A stretch of 5,441 nt of DNA from Marinosulfonomonas sp. (GTDB taxonomy: Bacteria; Pseudomonadota; Alphaproteobacteria; Rhodobacterales; Rhodobacteraceae), in contig JAFLKA010000101.1 of NCBI GenBank assembly GCA_022712735.1, forward strand, positions 1 to 5,441, written 5' to 3'. The position numbers were made by a program, and so were the translations under genes. Below the pieces are notes generated by a model, which worked only from the letters and a program-made list of their open reading frames with translations, did no database searches and was not told the DNA's origin. The first letter of the stretch is position 1; each line of letters begins with the position of its first letter. Shown here in pieces: positions 1 through 5,441 of this stretch.

Positions 1-1
1 C

Positions 2-187
2 GCGTCATTCTCCGGCGGGGTTGGCACAATCTACGGCGCGATCATTGGCGCAGTGGTTTTGCAATCCTTGCAAACCGGCATGGTTCTGATCGGCTTTGAC
101 GCCGCAATCCAGCAGATGGTTGTGGGGGCGGTTCTGGTGTCGGCGGTTTGGGTCGACATAATCTATCGCCGCCGCAGCAGCACATAA
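2..187 (+). CDS. Sugar ABC transporter permease, C-terminal fragment (ribose/xylose type)
   Basis: This is the last 61 codons of an inner-membrane permease; the gene begins before the window and ends at TAA 185-187. It carries two hydrophobic stretches. The first (about residues 5-30) begins with the glycine-rich GGVGTIYGAIIGA, typical of the BPD_transp_2 permeases of CUT2 sugar importers (XylH, RbsC, FrcC). The second (about 36-55, AAIQQMVVGAVLVSAVWVD) is a membrane helix followed by a basic tail, RRRSST, expected on the cytoplasmic side. The pattern GGVGT-YGA-IGA and the VWVD ending are most like XylH-type permeases. The ATPase gene starts 15 bases downstream on the same strand, so the two probably form one importer whose binding protein lies upstream. 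The family is clear from the fragment, but the sugar is not determinable. Confidence 0.85.
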   Translation, partial: ASFSGGVGTIYGAIIGAVVLQSLQTGMVLIGFDAAIQQMVVGAVLVSAVWVDIIYRRRSST

Positions 188-202
188 GGGGAGGACAGGG
201 TT

Positions 203-967
203 ATGAATACGCAAACCCCGCTGGTCGAGATGAGAAACATCGAACTGGCCTTTGGCGGCATCAAGGCCGTCGATGATGTGACCATTGATTTATTCCCCGG
301 CGAAGTTGTCGGGTTGCTGGGCCATAACGGTGCCGGAAAGTCCACCCTGATCAAGGTTCTGTCAGGGGCCTACAAAGCCGATGCAGGTGAGATTTATGTG
401 GAAGGAAAGCGTGCGATTATCAACAACCCGCGCGATGCCCGTAAATATAATATCGAGACTATTTACCAGACTTTGGCGCTGGCTGATAACCTTGATGCCG
501 CCTCAAATCTGTTTCTGGGCCGCGAACTGGTCAACAAGCTCGGCTTGGTCGATGATGACGCGATGGAGGCCGAAACCCGCAAAATTATGGCTCGCCTTAA
601 CCCGAACTTTGAAAAGTTCTCATCCCCCGTCAGTGCATTGTCTGGCGGACAGCGCCAGTCGGTTGCCATTACCCGCGCCGTCTATTTCAACGCCCGCATT
701 CTGATTATGGACGAGCCCACCGCCGCGCTTGGCCCGCAAGAAACCGAAATGGTCAACGAATTGATCCATCAACTAAAGGCCGAAGGCATCGGGATATTCC
801 TGATCAGTCACGACATCCACGATGTGATGGGCCTGTGTGATCGGGTAAGTGTGATGAAAAACGGCAAACTGGTTGGCACTGAAAACGTGGGTGATGTGAC
901 CGACGATGAAATCCTTGCGATGATTATTCTGGGAAAACAGCCGCAAAAGAAGACCACGAACACCTGA
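203..967 (+). CDS. Sugar ABC transporter ATP-binding protein, single nucleotide-binding domain
   Basis: This 254-residue ATPase should power the importer whose permease ends just upstream. All ABC motifs are visible: Walker [10 protein letters not shown] (residues 40-48), Q-loop Q89 in [12 protein letters not shown], signature LSGGQ (146-150), Walker B ILIMDE (166-171) with catalytic E171, a D-loop in the AALGPQE form, and switch histidine H203 in ISHD. The sequence resembles the sugar (CUT2) branch: XylG, RbsA and FrcA. Most CUT2 ATPases are about 500 residues with two fused domains. This one has a single domain, as in FrcA-like proteins, and would act as a homodimer on the permease pair. 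The start is supported by GGAGG at 190-194, eight bases before ATG. It is the last gene of its operon, since pip faces it 9 bases on. The substrate could be xylose, fructose, ribose or another sugar. Confidence 0.9.
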   Translation: MNTQTPLVEMRNIELAFGGIKAVDDVTIDLFPGEVVGLLGHNGAGKSTLIKVLSGAYKADAGEIYVEGKRAIINNPRDARKYNIETIYQTLALADNLDAASNLFLGRELVNKLGLVDDDAMEAETRKIMARLNPNFEKFSSPVSALSGGQRQSVAITRAVYFNARILIMDEPTAALGPQETEMVNELIHQLKAEGIGIFLISHDIHDVMGLCDRVSVMKNGKLVGTENVGDVTDDEILAMIILGKQPQKKTTNT

Positions 968-976
968 AGGCGCCCC

Positions 977-1969
977 TCACAATTCACCCAATATATCCCG
1001 CTTGCGCCGCAGTTTGTTCATGACATGCACCAAGGCGGCGGTAATTTCAGGTTCGGACAGCGCGTGCCCTGACATTGGCACCAGTTTCAACTCTGCCTTT
1101 GGCAGCGCTTTTGCCACCTGCCAGGCCGAAGTTGGCGGGCAGATCATATCATAGCGCCCCTGAATGATCGTGGCGGGGATGTGGGCAATGCTGGGCAGGT
1201 TTTTCAAAATCCAGCCGTCGTGCTCCAGAAATCCCGCATTGGCGAAATAGTGGTTTTCCAGCCGCGCAAAGGCCAGCGCATAATCGGCAGGGGTTTGGCC
1301 CACAGCCCCGATATTATGGATCGACGCCAGCGCATTTTCCCACGCAGACCACGCGCGGGCAAACCGGACTTCGGTATCACGATCACCGCAAAACAGGCGC
1401 GTCTGATAGGCGGCGATCAAATCGTCACGCTCGTCTATCGGAACCATTTTGGAAAAATCTTCCCACAGGTCGGGCCAGAATTTACCGGCCCCGCCGCCAT
1501 AGAACCAATCCAGCTCGTCTTGTGTCATCAGGAACACACCGCGCAAAACCAGATATGCAGCACGATCAGGGTGCGTTAGAGCATAAGTCAGCGACAGCGT
1601 AGCGCCCCAGCTACCGCCAAAAACAATCCAGCGATCAATGTCGAGCGCTGTGCGGATACGCTCGATATCGGCAACCAGATGCCATGTGGTATTCGCTTCA
1701 ATCGACGCATGAGGTTTGGAACGTCCGCAGCCACGCTGATCAAATAGAATGATACGATAGACGGCGGGGTCAAAATAACGGCGCATCGCCGGGCTACATC
1801 CGCCGCCGGGTCCACCATGCAGCACCACAACGGGCACGCCATCAGGGTTGCCGCATTGCTCGACATAGACGGTATGGCCATCGCCCACGTCCAGCATCCG
1901 CGTGTTAAACGGTGCTGTTTGCGCAAAAAGATACTGGGATGCGCTTTTTTGACCTGCGTTCTTATCCAT
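977..1969 (-). CDS. pip: Proline iminopeptidase (prolyl aminopeptidase), alpha/beta hydrolase, family S33
   Basis: This predicted cytoplasmic enzyme of 330 residues releases N-terminal proline from peptides. The oxyanion-hole motif HGGPGGG is at 51-57 and the nucleophile elbow GGSWG at 118-122 gives Ser120. The other likely triad members are Asp274 (in QGRYDMICPP) and His302 (in MSGHALSEPE). Glu211 (in WSAWE) and Glu238 (in RLENHYF) sit where Pip enzymes bind the substrate amino terminus. The N-terminal DVGDGHTVYVEQCGNPDG and DQRGCGRS are also typical, as is the length (family about 310-335). I chose ATG 1967-1969 because AGGA (1975-1978) lies five bases upstream and the protein then begins like other Pips. 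In-frame ATG and TTG starts further up (to 2002) would add up to 11 unlikely residues. The gene is divergent from ubiG and convergent with the ATPase. No secretion signal is seen. Confidence 0.95.
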   Translation of the reverse strand: MDKNAGQKSASQYLFAQTAPFNTRMLDVGDGHTVYVEQCGNPDGVPVVVLHGGPGGGCSPAMRRYFDPAVYRIILFDQRGCGRSKPHASIEANTTWHLVADIERIRTALDIDRWIVFGGSWGATLSLTYALTHPDRAAYLVLRGVFLMTQDELDWFYGGGAGKFWPDLWEDFSKMVPIDERDDLIAAYQTRLFCGDRDTEVRFARAWSAWENALASIHNIGAVGQTPADYALAFARLENHYFANAGFLEHDGWILKNLPSIAHIPATIIQGRYDMICPPTSAWQVAKALPKAELKLVPMSGHALSEPEITAALVHVMNKLRRKRDILGEL

Positions 1970-2022
1970 GAGTGTCCTATATAGTGACATGAGCCACACC
2001 AAAAGAGCATATGGAGTTCAGA
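1970..2022. promoter_or_regulatory. Divergent pip/ubiG intergenic region with candidate promoter elements
   Basis: The only non-coding DNA between the divergent pip and ubiG starts is 53 bases, so any dedicated promoters must lie here or overlap the 5' ends. It contains the perfect palindrome CTATATAG (1977-1984). On the plus strand TATAGT (1980-1985) matches five of six positions of a -10 box; on the minus strand TATATA (1978-1983) is also -10-like. No strong -35 box is correctly spaced for either. The minus-strand box would start transcription almost at the pip ATG, which conflicts with the AGGA inside the palindrome being used. I am fairly sure the region is regulatory but not which bases are the promoters. 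Confidence 0.4.
2013..2016 (+). promoter_or_regulatory. Ribosome binding site that fixes the ubiG start
   Basis: GGAG lies six bases before ATG 2023-2025. An in-frame ATG at 2011 has no comparable site, and the GGAG would fall inside its coding sequence. This supports 2023 as the start of ubiG. Confidence 0.65.
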
Positions 2023-2766
2023 ATGCAAGCCGCGAAAACAACAGTTGATCCCGCCGAAGTTGCCAAATTCGAGGCGATGGCCGCGGAATGGTGGGATGTG
2101 AATGGCAAGTTCAAGCCGCTACACATGCTAAACCCGTGTCGGCTGGATTACATCACGCAGCGGATTGCAACGCAGTTTGGTCGGGATTTAACCGCCGCTA
2201 TGCCGTTTGATGGGTTGCGCCTGTTGGATATTGGCTGTGGCGGTGGGTTGCTGTCAGAACCGATGGCGCGGTTGGGTGCAACTGTGATCGGGGCGGATGC
2301 TGCCGAAGGGAACATTCCTGTGGCGCAGGTCCATGCCGACCAGCAGGGGCTTGAGATTGATTACCGCCACACCACTGCCGAAGCACTGGCCGAAGCGGGC
2401 GAGCAGTTTGACGTGGTTTTGAATATGGAAGTGGTCGAGCATGTCTCTGACCCGCTGATCTATCTAACGGCCTGTCAGCAGTTGCTGAAACCAGGTGGTT
2501 TGATGATATGTTCAACCCTGAACCGCAATCCAAAAAGTTATGCTGTGGCCATTATCGGTGCCGAACATATCATGCGATGGCTGCCCAAGGGCACGCATGA
2601 ATGGCGCAAGTTTATCACGCCGGATGAACTGTATGATTTGATCAAAAACGCTGGATTAGAGCCTGTTAACCGCAGCGGGTTCGTGTTTAACCCGATTGCA
2701 TGGTCGTGGTCATTATCGGATCGGGATCTGTCGGTGAACTATGTAACGTCAAGCGTTAAACGCTAG
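2023..2766 (+). CDS. ubiG: Ubiquinone biosynthesis O-methyltransferase UbiG
   Basis: This enzyme of 247 residues carries out the two SAM-dependent O-methylations of ubiquinone synthesis (polyprenyl-6-hydroxyphenol and 3-demethylubiquinol) at the inner face of the membrane. The class I methyltransferase fold shows motif I LDIGCGGG (68-75), the acidic end of strand 2 in GADAAE (90-95), NMEVVEHV (134-141) and [14 protein letters not shown] (155-168). UbiG-specific features include the N-terminal [19 protein letters not shown] (16-34), NPCRLDYI, and the WLPKGTHEW (186-194) segment in the region linked to membrane association in UbiG. It ends [10 protein letters not shown], as alphaproteobacterial UbiGs do. 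The start at 2023 is chosen for its GGAG site; ATG 2011 would add four residues. It has no co-directional neighbour in the window, is divergent from pip, and its TAG overlaps the stop of the opposing marR-type gene. Confidence 0.96.
   Translation: MQAAKTTVDPAEVAKFEAMAAEWWDVNGKFKPLHMLNPCRLDYITQRIATQFGRDLTAAMPFDGLRLLDIGCGGGLLSEPMARLGATVIGADAAEGNIPVAQVHADQQGLEIDYRHTTAEALAEAGEQFDVVLNMEVVEHVSDPLIYLTACQQLLKPGGLMICSTLNRNPKSYAVAIIGAEHIMRWLPKGTHEWRKFITPDELYDLIKNAGLEPVNRSGFVFNPIAWSWSLSDRDLSVNYVTSSVKR
2752..2764. terminator. Palindrome at the ubiG/marR convergent junction, possible weak bidirectional terminator
   Basis: AGCGTTAAACGCT is a perfect inverted repeat around a central A, covering the last codons of ubiG and reaching into the shared stop. 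Outer AAC (2745-2747) and GTT (2766-2768) could extend the stem across an internal loop. It is placed where both transcripts must end, but the stem is short and not GC-rich, and neither side has a strong T run (plus strand continues TTGCTTTC). It is plausible by position, not proven by structure. Confidence 0.3.
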
Positions 2767-3206
2767 TTGCTTTCATCCATTTGTTCGCGCAATTCGCGCA
2801 GAACCGGCAAAGCACTACGCACTTTTTCAGGGCCGATTTTTTCGACCACTTTAGCAATGATCGGGGTAATTGCATTCAGCGCCACTTCGCGTGCTACGCG
2901 TCCTGACGGGCTGATTGTTACATGTTTGCGCCGTGCATCATCCCAATCGGGGCGAATGTGTACATGGCCTGCCCATTCCAGTTTGTTCAATGTATTGGTC
3001 ATCGCCCCGCGTGTTACATGAAATGCTTTGGCAAGCTGGGCAGGGGAGCGTTCGGTGTTTGCGGTCGCCAAATGGTTCAGCACAGAAAAATGTGACAGCT
3101 CCATTCCCTTTGGCAATGCCTTAGACAGGCGGTTTCGGGCCAGCTGATCAGCCATAAAAATTTCACTAAACAGCGCCACGGCAAGGGGGTCGTTGGCATC
3201 GCTCAT
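2763..3206 (-). CDS. MarR-family winged-helix transcriptional regulator
   Basis: This 147-residue protein has the usual MarR length and fold order. An N-terminal dimerisation helix comes first, then [11 protein letters not shown] (37-47) and a winged helix-turn-helix: helix SPAQLAKAF (54-62), recognition helix [17 protein letters not shown] (65-81), and the wing [21 protein letters not shown] (83-103) with the conserved D-D-R-R pattern. A C-terminal dimer helix follows. It contains no cysteine, so it cannot sense oxidants through thiols as OhrR does; any ligand is unknown. GGGG (3214-3217) lies seven bases before the ATG. That ATG overlaps the TGA of the amidase gene as ATGA, so translation is probably coupled. 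It is the last gene of the comF-grxC-amidase cluster and converges on ubiG. Its targets could be its own operon or remote genes; nothing here decides that. Confidence 0.92.
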   Translation of the reverse strand: MSDANDPLAVALFSEIFMADQLARNRLSKALPKGMELSHFSVLNHLATANTERSPAQLAKAFHVTRGAMTNTLNKLEWAGHVHIRPDWDDARRKHVTISPSGRVAREVALNAITPIIAKVVEKIGPEKVRSALPVLRELREQMDESN

Positions 3207-4036
3207 TCCGGCACCCCATAATCGCGGTCATGGGACAGGGACGGGATTTTGCGCCGCGCCGCGTCAACCTCGGATAAATCGAAATCAACCAGCGTTAGAC
3301 CCGCTTTTGTACCGCCATCCGCCAAAACCTCGCCCCATGGCGACACCGCCAATGAATGACCATATGTGTCCCGTGATCGCCCTGTGGTAGCTGAATGCGG
3401 GCCGCATTGGGCGGGGGCAAAAACATAGCATCCGGTTTCGATCGCACGGGCCCGCAACAGGGTTTCCCAATGCGCCGCACCCGACACTGGGGAAAAGGCA
3501 GCAGGACCGGTCAGGATTTGCGCACCGTGCTGGGCCAGCGTTCGATGCAATTGCGGGAACCGGACGTCATAACAAATGGTCATGCCCACTTTAGCAAAAT
3601 CAGTGTCGGCAATCACCGCCTGTTTCCCCGGCCGGTAACCCGCAGATTCACGGTAGGTCTCGGTTTTACTGATCTCGACATCAAACATGTGGATTTTATC
3701 ATAGCGGGCCACAATCGTGCCTTTGGGCGATATCATGAACGACCTATTGGCGAATCGCCCATCAGCGTCATTGGTTTTCAATGCCAACGAGCCGATCAGC
3801 AACCAGATGCCCAGCGCTTTTGCCTCGGCCTGTAGAGCGGCAAGGGTTGGGTCATCACCCTCATGGTGCAGCACCGATTGCTGATGGGCGCGGCTGTCCG
3901 AGACACAATTTGTCACCTCGGGCGTCAGCAGAAACCCAGCACCGTTGCCCGCCGCTTCACGCATATATCCAACAATCTGCGGAATGTTATCCGCAGGCTG
4001 ATCAGACGAATTCAGCTGGATTAGAGCCGCTTTCAT
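3203..4036 (-). CDS. Carbon-nitrogen hydrolase (nitrilase superfamily), Nit1/deaminated-glutathione-amidase-like
   Basis: This 277-residue cytoplasmic amidase has the full nitrilase-superfamily catalytic set: Glu40 (LLTPEVTN), Lys114 (RYDKIHMFDV) and Cys155 (GMTICYDVRFPQL). Nit-type traits follow: TGPAAFSPVSGAAHWETLLRARAIE split around 177-200, CYVFAPAQCG (203-212), and a SRDTYGHSLAVSPWGEVLA-like stretch (221-239). These match the branch containing NIT1 and E. coli YbeM, which hydrolyses deaminated glutathione, a side product of transaminases. The branch is recognised with fair confidence; the exact substrate is inferred, and omega-amidase (Nit2-like) is the main alternative. The next gene upstream in the operon is a glutaredoxin, which fits glutathione metabolism. 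The ATG lies 3 bases after the grxC stop, with a weak GGGA (4043-4046) inside the end of grxC, so translation is probably coupled. Its own TGA overlaps the marR start. Confidence 0.9.
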   Translation of the reverse strand: MKAALIQLNSSDQPADNIPQIVGYMREAAGNGAGFLLTPEVTNCVSDSRAHQQSVLHHEGDDPTLAALQAEAKALGIWLLIGSLALKTNDADGRFANRSFMISPKGTIVARYDKIHMFDVEISKTETYRESAGYRPGKQAVIADTDFAKVGMTICYDVRFPQLHRTLAQHGAQILTGPAAFSPVSGAAHWETLLRARAIETGCYVFAPAQCGPHSATTGRSRDTYGHSLAVSPWGEVLADGGTKAGLTLVDFDLSEVDAARRKIPSLSHDRDYGVPE

Positions 4037-4039
4037 TGC

Positions 4040-4297
4040 CTATCCCGCCAGCATTATATCAAGTTTACCCGTGCGCTCCAGCGCGTGTAGTTCATCACAA
4101 CCGCCAACGTGATTTTCCCCGATAAATATTTGCGGCACGGTATGGCCGCCATTTGCGCGGCTCATCATTTCCTGACGCTTGGCTGCGTTCATCCCGACGT
4201 TATATTCGGTAAACTCCACGCCTTTGCTTTTCAGCAACCGTTTGGCCGCCACGCAAAACCCGCAAAAGGGCGAAGTGTAAATTTCAACTGTTTGCAT
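4040..4297 (-). CDS. grxC: Glutaredoxin 3 (GrxC), CGFC dithiol type
   Basis: This glutaredoxin of 85 residues uses glutathione to reduce protein disulfides and glutathione mixed disulfides in the cytoplasm. The thioredoxin fold shows the active site C12-G-F-C15 in YTSPFCGFC, AAKRQEM (38-44), the cis-proline motif TVP (53-55) in TVPQIFIG, and GGCDEL (65-70), whose third cysteine, Cys67, is also present in E. coli Grx3. E. coli Grx3 has CPYC, so the active site here differs in the two middle residues. I chose ATG 4295-4297 because AGGA (4306-4309) lies eight bases upstream; a TTG two codons earlier would leave only two bases of spacing. The gene sits between comF (36 bases upstream) and the amidase (3 bases downstream), and may also have its own promoter. 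Confidence 0.96.
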   Translation of the reverse strand: MQTVEIYTSPFCGFCVAAKRLLKSKGVEFTEYNVGMNAAKRQEMMSRANGGHTVPQIFIGENHVGGCDELHALERTGKLDIMLAG

Positions 4298-4305
4298 TTC
4301 CAAAT

Positions 4306-4309
4306 TCCT
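4306..4309 (-). promoter_or_regulatory. Ribosome binding site that fixes the grxC start
   Basis: AGGA on the minus strand is eight bases before ATG 4297-4295, but only two bases before the in-frame TTG at 4303-4301. It therefore favours the ATG and an 85-residue protein. Confidence 0.6.
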
Positions 4310-4322
4310 ATCGTTTTGCCGG

Positions 4323-4350
4323 ACTATAGGGATTTATACATCCTTCGCAA
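4323..4350 (-). promoter_or_regulatory. Candidate sigma-70-type promoter for grxC-amidase-marR
   Basis: On the minus strand TTGCGA (4350-4345, four of six matches to TTGACA) is followed after 16 bases by TATAGT (4328-4323, five of six matches to TATAAT). Transcription would begin near 4316, about 19 bases before the grxC ATG and just ahead of its AGGA. The -35 part lies within the last codons of comF. This would let grxC, the amidase and marR be transcribed apart from comF. It rests on consensus matching by eye only. Confidence 0.4.
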
Positions 4351-5050
4351 CGCGCGCCAACGTCACGGTGAAAACATCTTTGGCGCCAGCAGCCAGACAT
4401 GCCTCGGTGCAGGCCGCAAGAGTTGCGCCAGATGTCATCACATCATCAACCAGCAGGATCGAGCGGCCAATCAGGCGATGGTGGCGTTTTGGATTGGCAG
4501 AAATAGTATCCGCCAGCATCTGAAACCGCGCATCACGGCCCAGACCATCAAGGGACCGCGTGCGCTTGCTGCGAACCAGCAAATCAGGGCAGTAGGATTG
4601 ATCCAGCGCATTGGCCAGGCTTTTGGCAAGCAAAGCCGACTGATTATACCGCCGTTTCAGCATCCGCATCCAGTGTAACGGGACCGGCGCGATTAATGTA
4701 TTTGGCTGAACCATCGAGGCAGCAACCTGTGCCATCCATTGGCCGGCAGGTGTAGCAAGGTCAAGCCGGTCACCATGTTTTAGCGCCAGCACCAATTTGC
4801 GACCATTATCCTTATATAGCAGCGCCGCACGCCCCTTGGCCCAAGGCCGCGCGATGGTCATGCAATCATCACAAAGGATGCTTTCGCCGGTATCATCGCC
4901 CAGCAACGGTGTGCCGCATTTATCGCAAGCCAGCCCGGTTATGAACGGCGTATCCCGCCAGCATTTACCGCAAAGCGCATTGTCACCTTCAACCAGATCA
5001 CGGCACGACATGCACTGCGACGGGTATATCAGGTGAAGTGGTGATTGCAT
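4334..5050 (-). CDS. comF: ComF family phosphoribosyltransferase-like protein
   Basis: This 238-residue protein has the two ComF parts. The N-terminal zinc-ribbon region has four CxxC pairs: C13/C16, C27/C30, C42/C45 and C60/C63, enough for two zinc sites. A phosphoribosyltransferase fold follows, with LVLALKHGDR (86-95), APVPLHWMRMLKRRYNQSAL (121-140), and the PRPP-binding motif ILLVDDVMTSGAT (198-210), which has the paired aspartates and the SGAT loop. ComF is needed for DNA uptake in naturally competent bacteria, where it is thought to work with the helicase/primase step inside the cell. Many non-competent species also carry it, and its biochemical reaction is not settled. No other competence gene is in the window. 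AAGGA (5061-5065) lies ten bases before the ATG. It heads the comF-grxC-amidase-marR cluster and is divergent from the partial methyltransferase gene. Confidence 0.94.
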   Translation of the reverse strand: MQSPLHLIYPSQCMSCRDLVEGDNALCGKCWRDTPFITGLACDKCGTPLLGDDTGESILCDDCMTIARPWAKGRAALLYKDNGRKLVLALKHGDRLDLATPAGQWMAQVAASMVQPNTLIAPVPLHWMRMLKRRYNQSALLAKSLANALDQSYCPDLLVRSKRTRSLDGLGRDARFQMLADTISANPKRHHRLIGRSILLVDDVMTSGATLAACTEACLAAGAKDVFTVTLARVAKDV

Positions 5051-5095
5051 TTTGCGTCGTTCCTTTTAAATTGCCCACAGCCAAAGGACCGCCAG
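5051..5095. promoter_or_regulatory. Divergent comF/methyltransferase intergenic region
   Basis: Only 45 bases separate the two divergent ATGs, so both promoters must lie here or overlap coding DNA. Ribosome binding sites are visible for both: AAGGA on the minus strand (5061-5065) and AAAGGA on the plus strand (5083-5088). An AT-rich core, TTTTAAATT (5064-5072), could hold -10 elements; TAAATT (5067-5072) with TTGCAT (5045-5050) is a weak plus-strand pair. I cannot name a firm promoter. Confidence 0.35.
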
Positions 5096-5441
5096 ATGCA
5101 AAAGCCCCCCTTGTTAACTGATCGCCGTGCACTTGAGCATTTTCGTGCCCGTGCACTACGGTCCAGCGATCCCGCAATGTTCTTGCAAGAAGAAGCCGTG
5201 CTTGAGATTAATGAAAGACTGAACGAGGTTAACAGACCGTTTACCTCCGTCGCACTTGTAACGCCTTTCCCGCAAATTTGGCAAAATTTACTGCCCACAG
5301 CCAAGATTGTGCCGGATGACGCGATTTTAACGCTAAAACCCGAGGCGCACGATCTGGTGATCCATTCAATGTCGCTGCATTGGGCGAATGACCCTGTGGG
5401 GCAGTTGATCCAGTGCAATAGAGCATTAAAGCCGGATGGCT
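5096..5441 (+). CDS. BioC/NDUFAF5-like methyltransferase-domain protein, N-terminal part (runs off the window)
   Basis: An open frame starts at ATG 5096, with AAAGGA seven bases upstream, and runs uninterrupted to the right edge: 115 codons, no stop yet. The N-terminus LLTDRRALEHFRARA (6-20), the helix with FLQEEAVLEINERLNEVNR (29-47), the motif HDLVIHSMSLHWANDP (85-100) and LKPDG (111-115) match the BioC/NDUFAF5 methyltransferase group, whose LHW-NDP signature is distinctive. The segment between (48-72, beginning PFTSVALVTPFP) should hold the glycine-rich SAM motif I but has no GxGxG, and the spacing is short. The protein may therefore be a degenerate or altered methyltransferase. NDUFAF5 relatives act in respiratory complex I assembly and BioC in biotin synthesis; neither role can be assigned here. 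It is divergent from comF. Confidence 0.8.
   Translation, partial: MQKPPLLTDRRALEHFRARALRSSDPAMFLQEEAVLEINERLNEVNRPFTSVALVTPFPQIWQNLLPTAKIVPDDAILTLKPEAHDLVIHSMSLHWANDPVGQLIQCNRALKPDG

Noticed and set aside
965..979. A near-palindrome around GGCGCC between the ATPase and pip stops, considered as a terminator.
   Set aside because: The stem is interrupted, only a few pairs hold, the loop would be too small, and no T run follows on either strand.
1181..1579. A 132-codon plus-strand open frame inside pip.
   Set aside because: It is fully antisense to the catalytic part of Pip, with no recognisable motif.
1970..2002. An upstream extension of pip to TTG 2000-2002 or ATG 1985-1987 on the minus strand.
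   Set aside because: The added residues do not resemble Pip N-termini, and the AGGA at 1975-1978 is correctly spaced only for ATG 1967-1969.
3395..3835. A 146-codon plus-strand open frame inside the amidase gene.
   Set aside because: It is fully antisense to the catalytic core of the amidase, and its composition is arginine- and histidine-rich in the way shadow frames are.
4109..4678. A 189-codon plus-strand open frame across grxC and comF.
   Set aside because: It lies antisense to two clearly recognised genes, crosses their junction, shows no domain pattern and has no good ribosome site. It is a shadow of the coding bias on the other strand.
4334..5050. The idea that comF marks a competence island here.
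   Set aside because: No other competence gene is present, and ComF is widely kept in bacteria not known to be competent. Eight N-terminal cysteines are, as far as I recall, ordinary for alphaproteobacterial ComF.
5072..5304. A 13-base direct repeat TGCCCACAGCCAA at 5072-5084 and 5292-5304.
   Set aside because: One copy is intergenic and the other encodes LPTAK in the methyltransferase. A single 13-base match in a window this size is compatible with chance, and no further copies were seen.
5029..5418. A 129-codon minus-strand open frame at the right end that overlaps the comF start.
   Set aside because: It is antisense to the partial methyltransferase, whose family signature is clear. Its serine- and cysteine-rich sequence has no family pattern.

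Overview
The window looks like chromosomal housekeeping DNA from an alphaproteobacterium, most likely a marine member of the Rhodobacterales (Roseobacter type). I base this on the protein sequences (UbiG, the CGFC glutaredoxin, the eight-cysteine ComF, the NDUFAF5/BioC-like methyltransferase), on moderate GC (low-to-mid 50s per cent by eye) and on the gene order. It is an inference from remembered families, not a search result. Coding density is very high: no gap between genes exceeds about 55 bases, and I see no tRNA, rRNA, CRISPR array, insertion sequence or phage gene.

Layout: (1) 2-967, plus strand: the end of a sugar ABC importer operon, with the C-terminal 61 residues of a ribose/xylose-type permease followed by its single-domain ATPase. 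(2) 977-1969, minus strand: a proline iminopeptidase (Pip), convergent with the ATPase and separated from it by 9 bases. (3) 2023-2766, plus strand: ubiG, the ubiquinone O-methyltransferase, divergent from pip across a 53-base gap. (4) 5050 down to 2763, minus strand: a compact cluster read comF > grxC > nitrilase-family amidase > marR-type regulator. Its gaps are 36 bases, 3 bases and a 4-base ATGA overlap. It runs head-on into ubiG, and the two stop codons share one CTAG. (5) 5096 to the right edge, plus strand: the first 115 residues of a BioC/NDUFAF5-like methyltransferase, divergent from comF.

Functionally, the left end imports a sugar. The middle supplies ubiquinone synthesis and peptide turnover. 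The minus-strand cluster pairs a glutaredoxin with an amidase resembling the Nit1-type enzymes that repair deaminated glutathione, which suggests glutathione-linked redox upkeep. A cysteine-free MarR regulator is translationally coupled at its end. ComF and the partial methyltransferase are widespread but less well understood genes.

I did not find a convincing new biological system. The observations most worth a second look are the partial methyltransferase that seems to lack the usual SAM-binding glycine motif, the palindrome with shared stop codons between ubiG and marR, the glutaredoxin-amidase-MarR coupling, and a candidate internal promoter for grxC.
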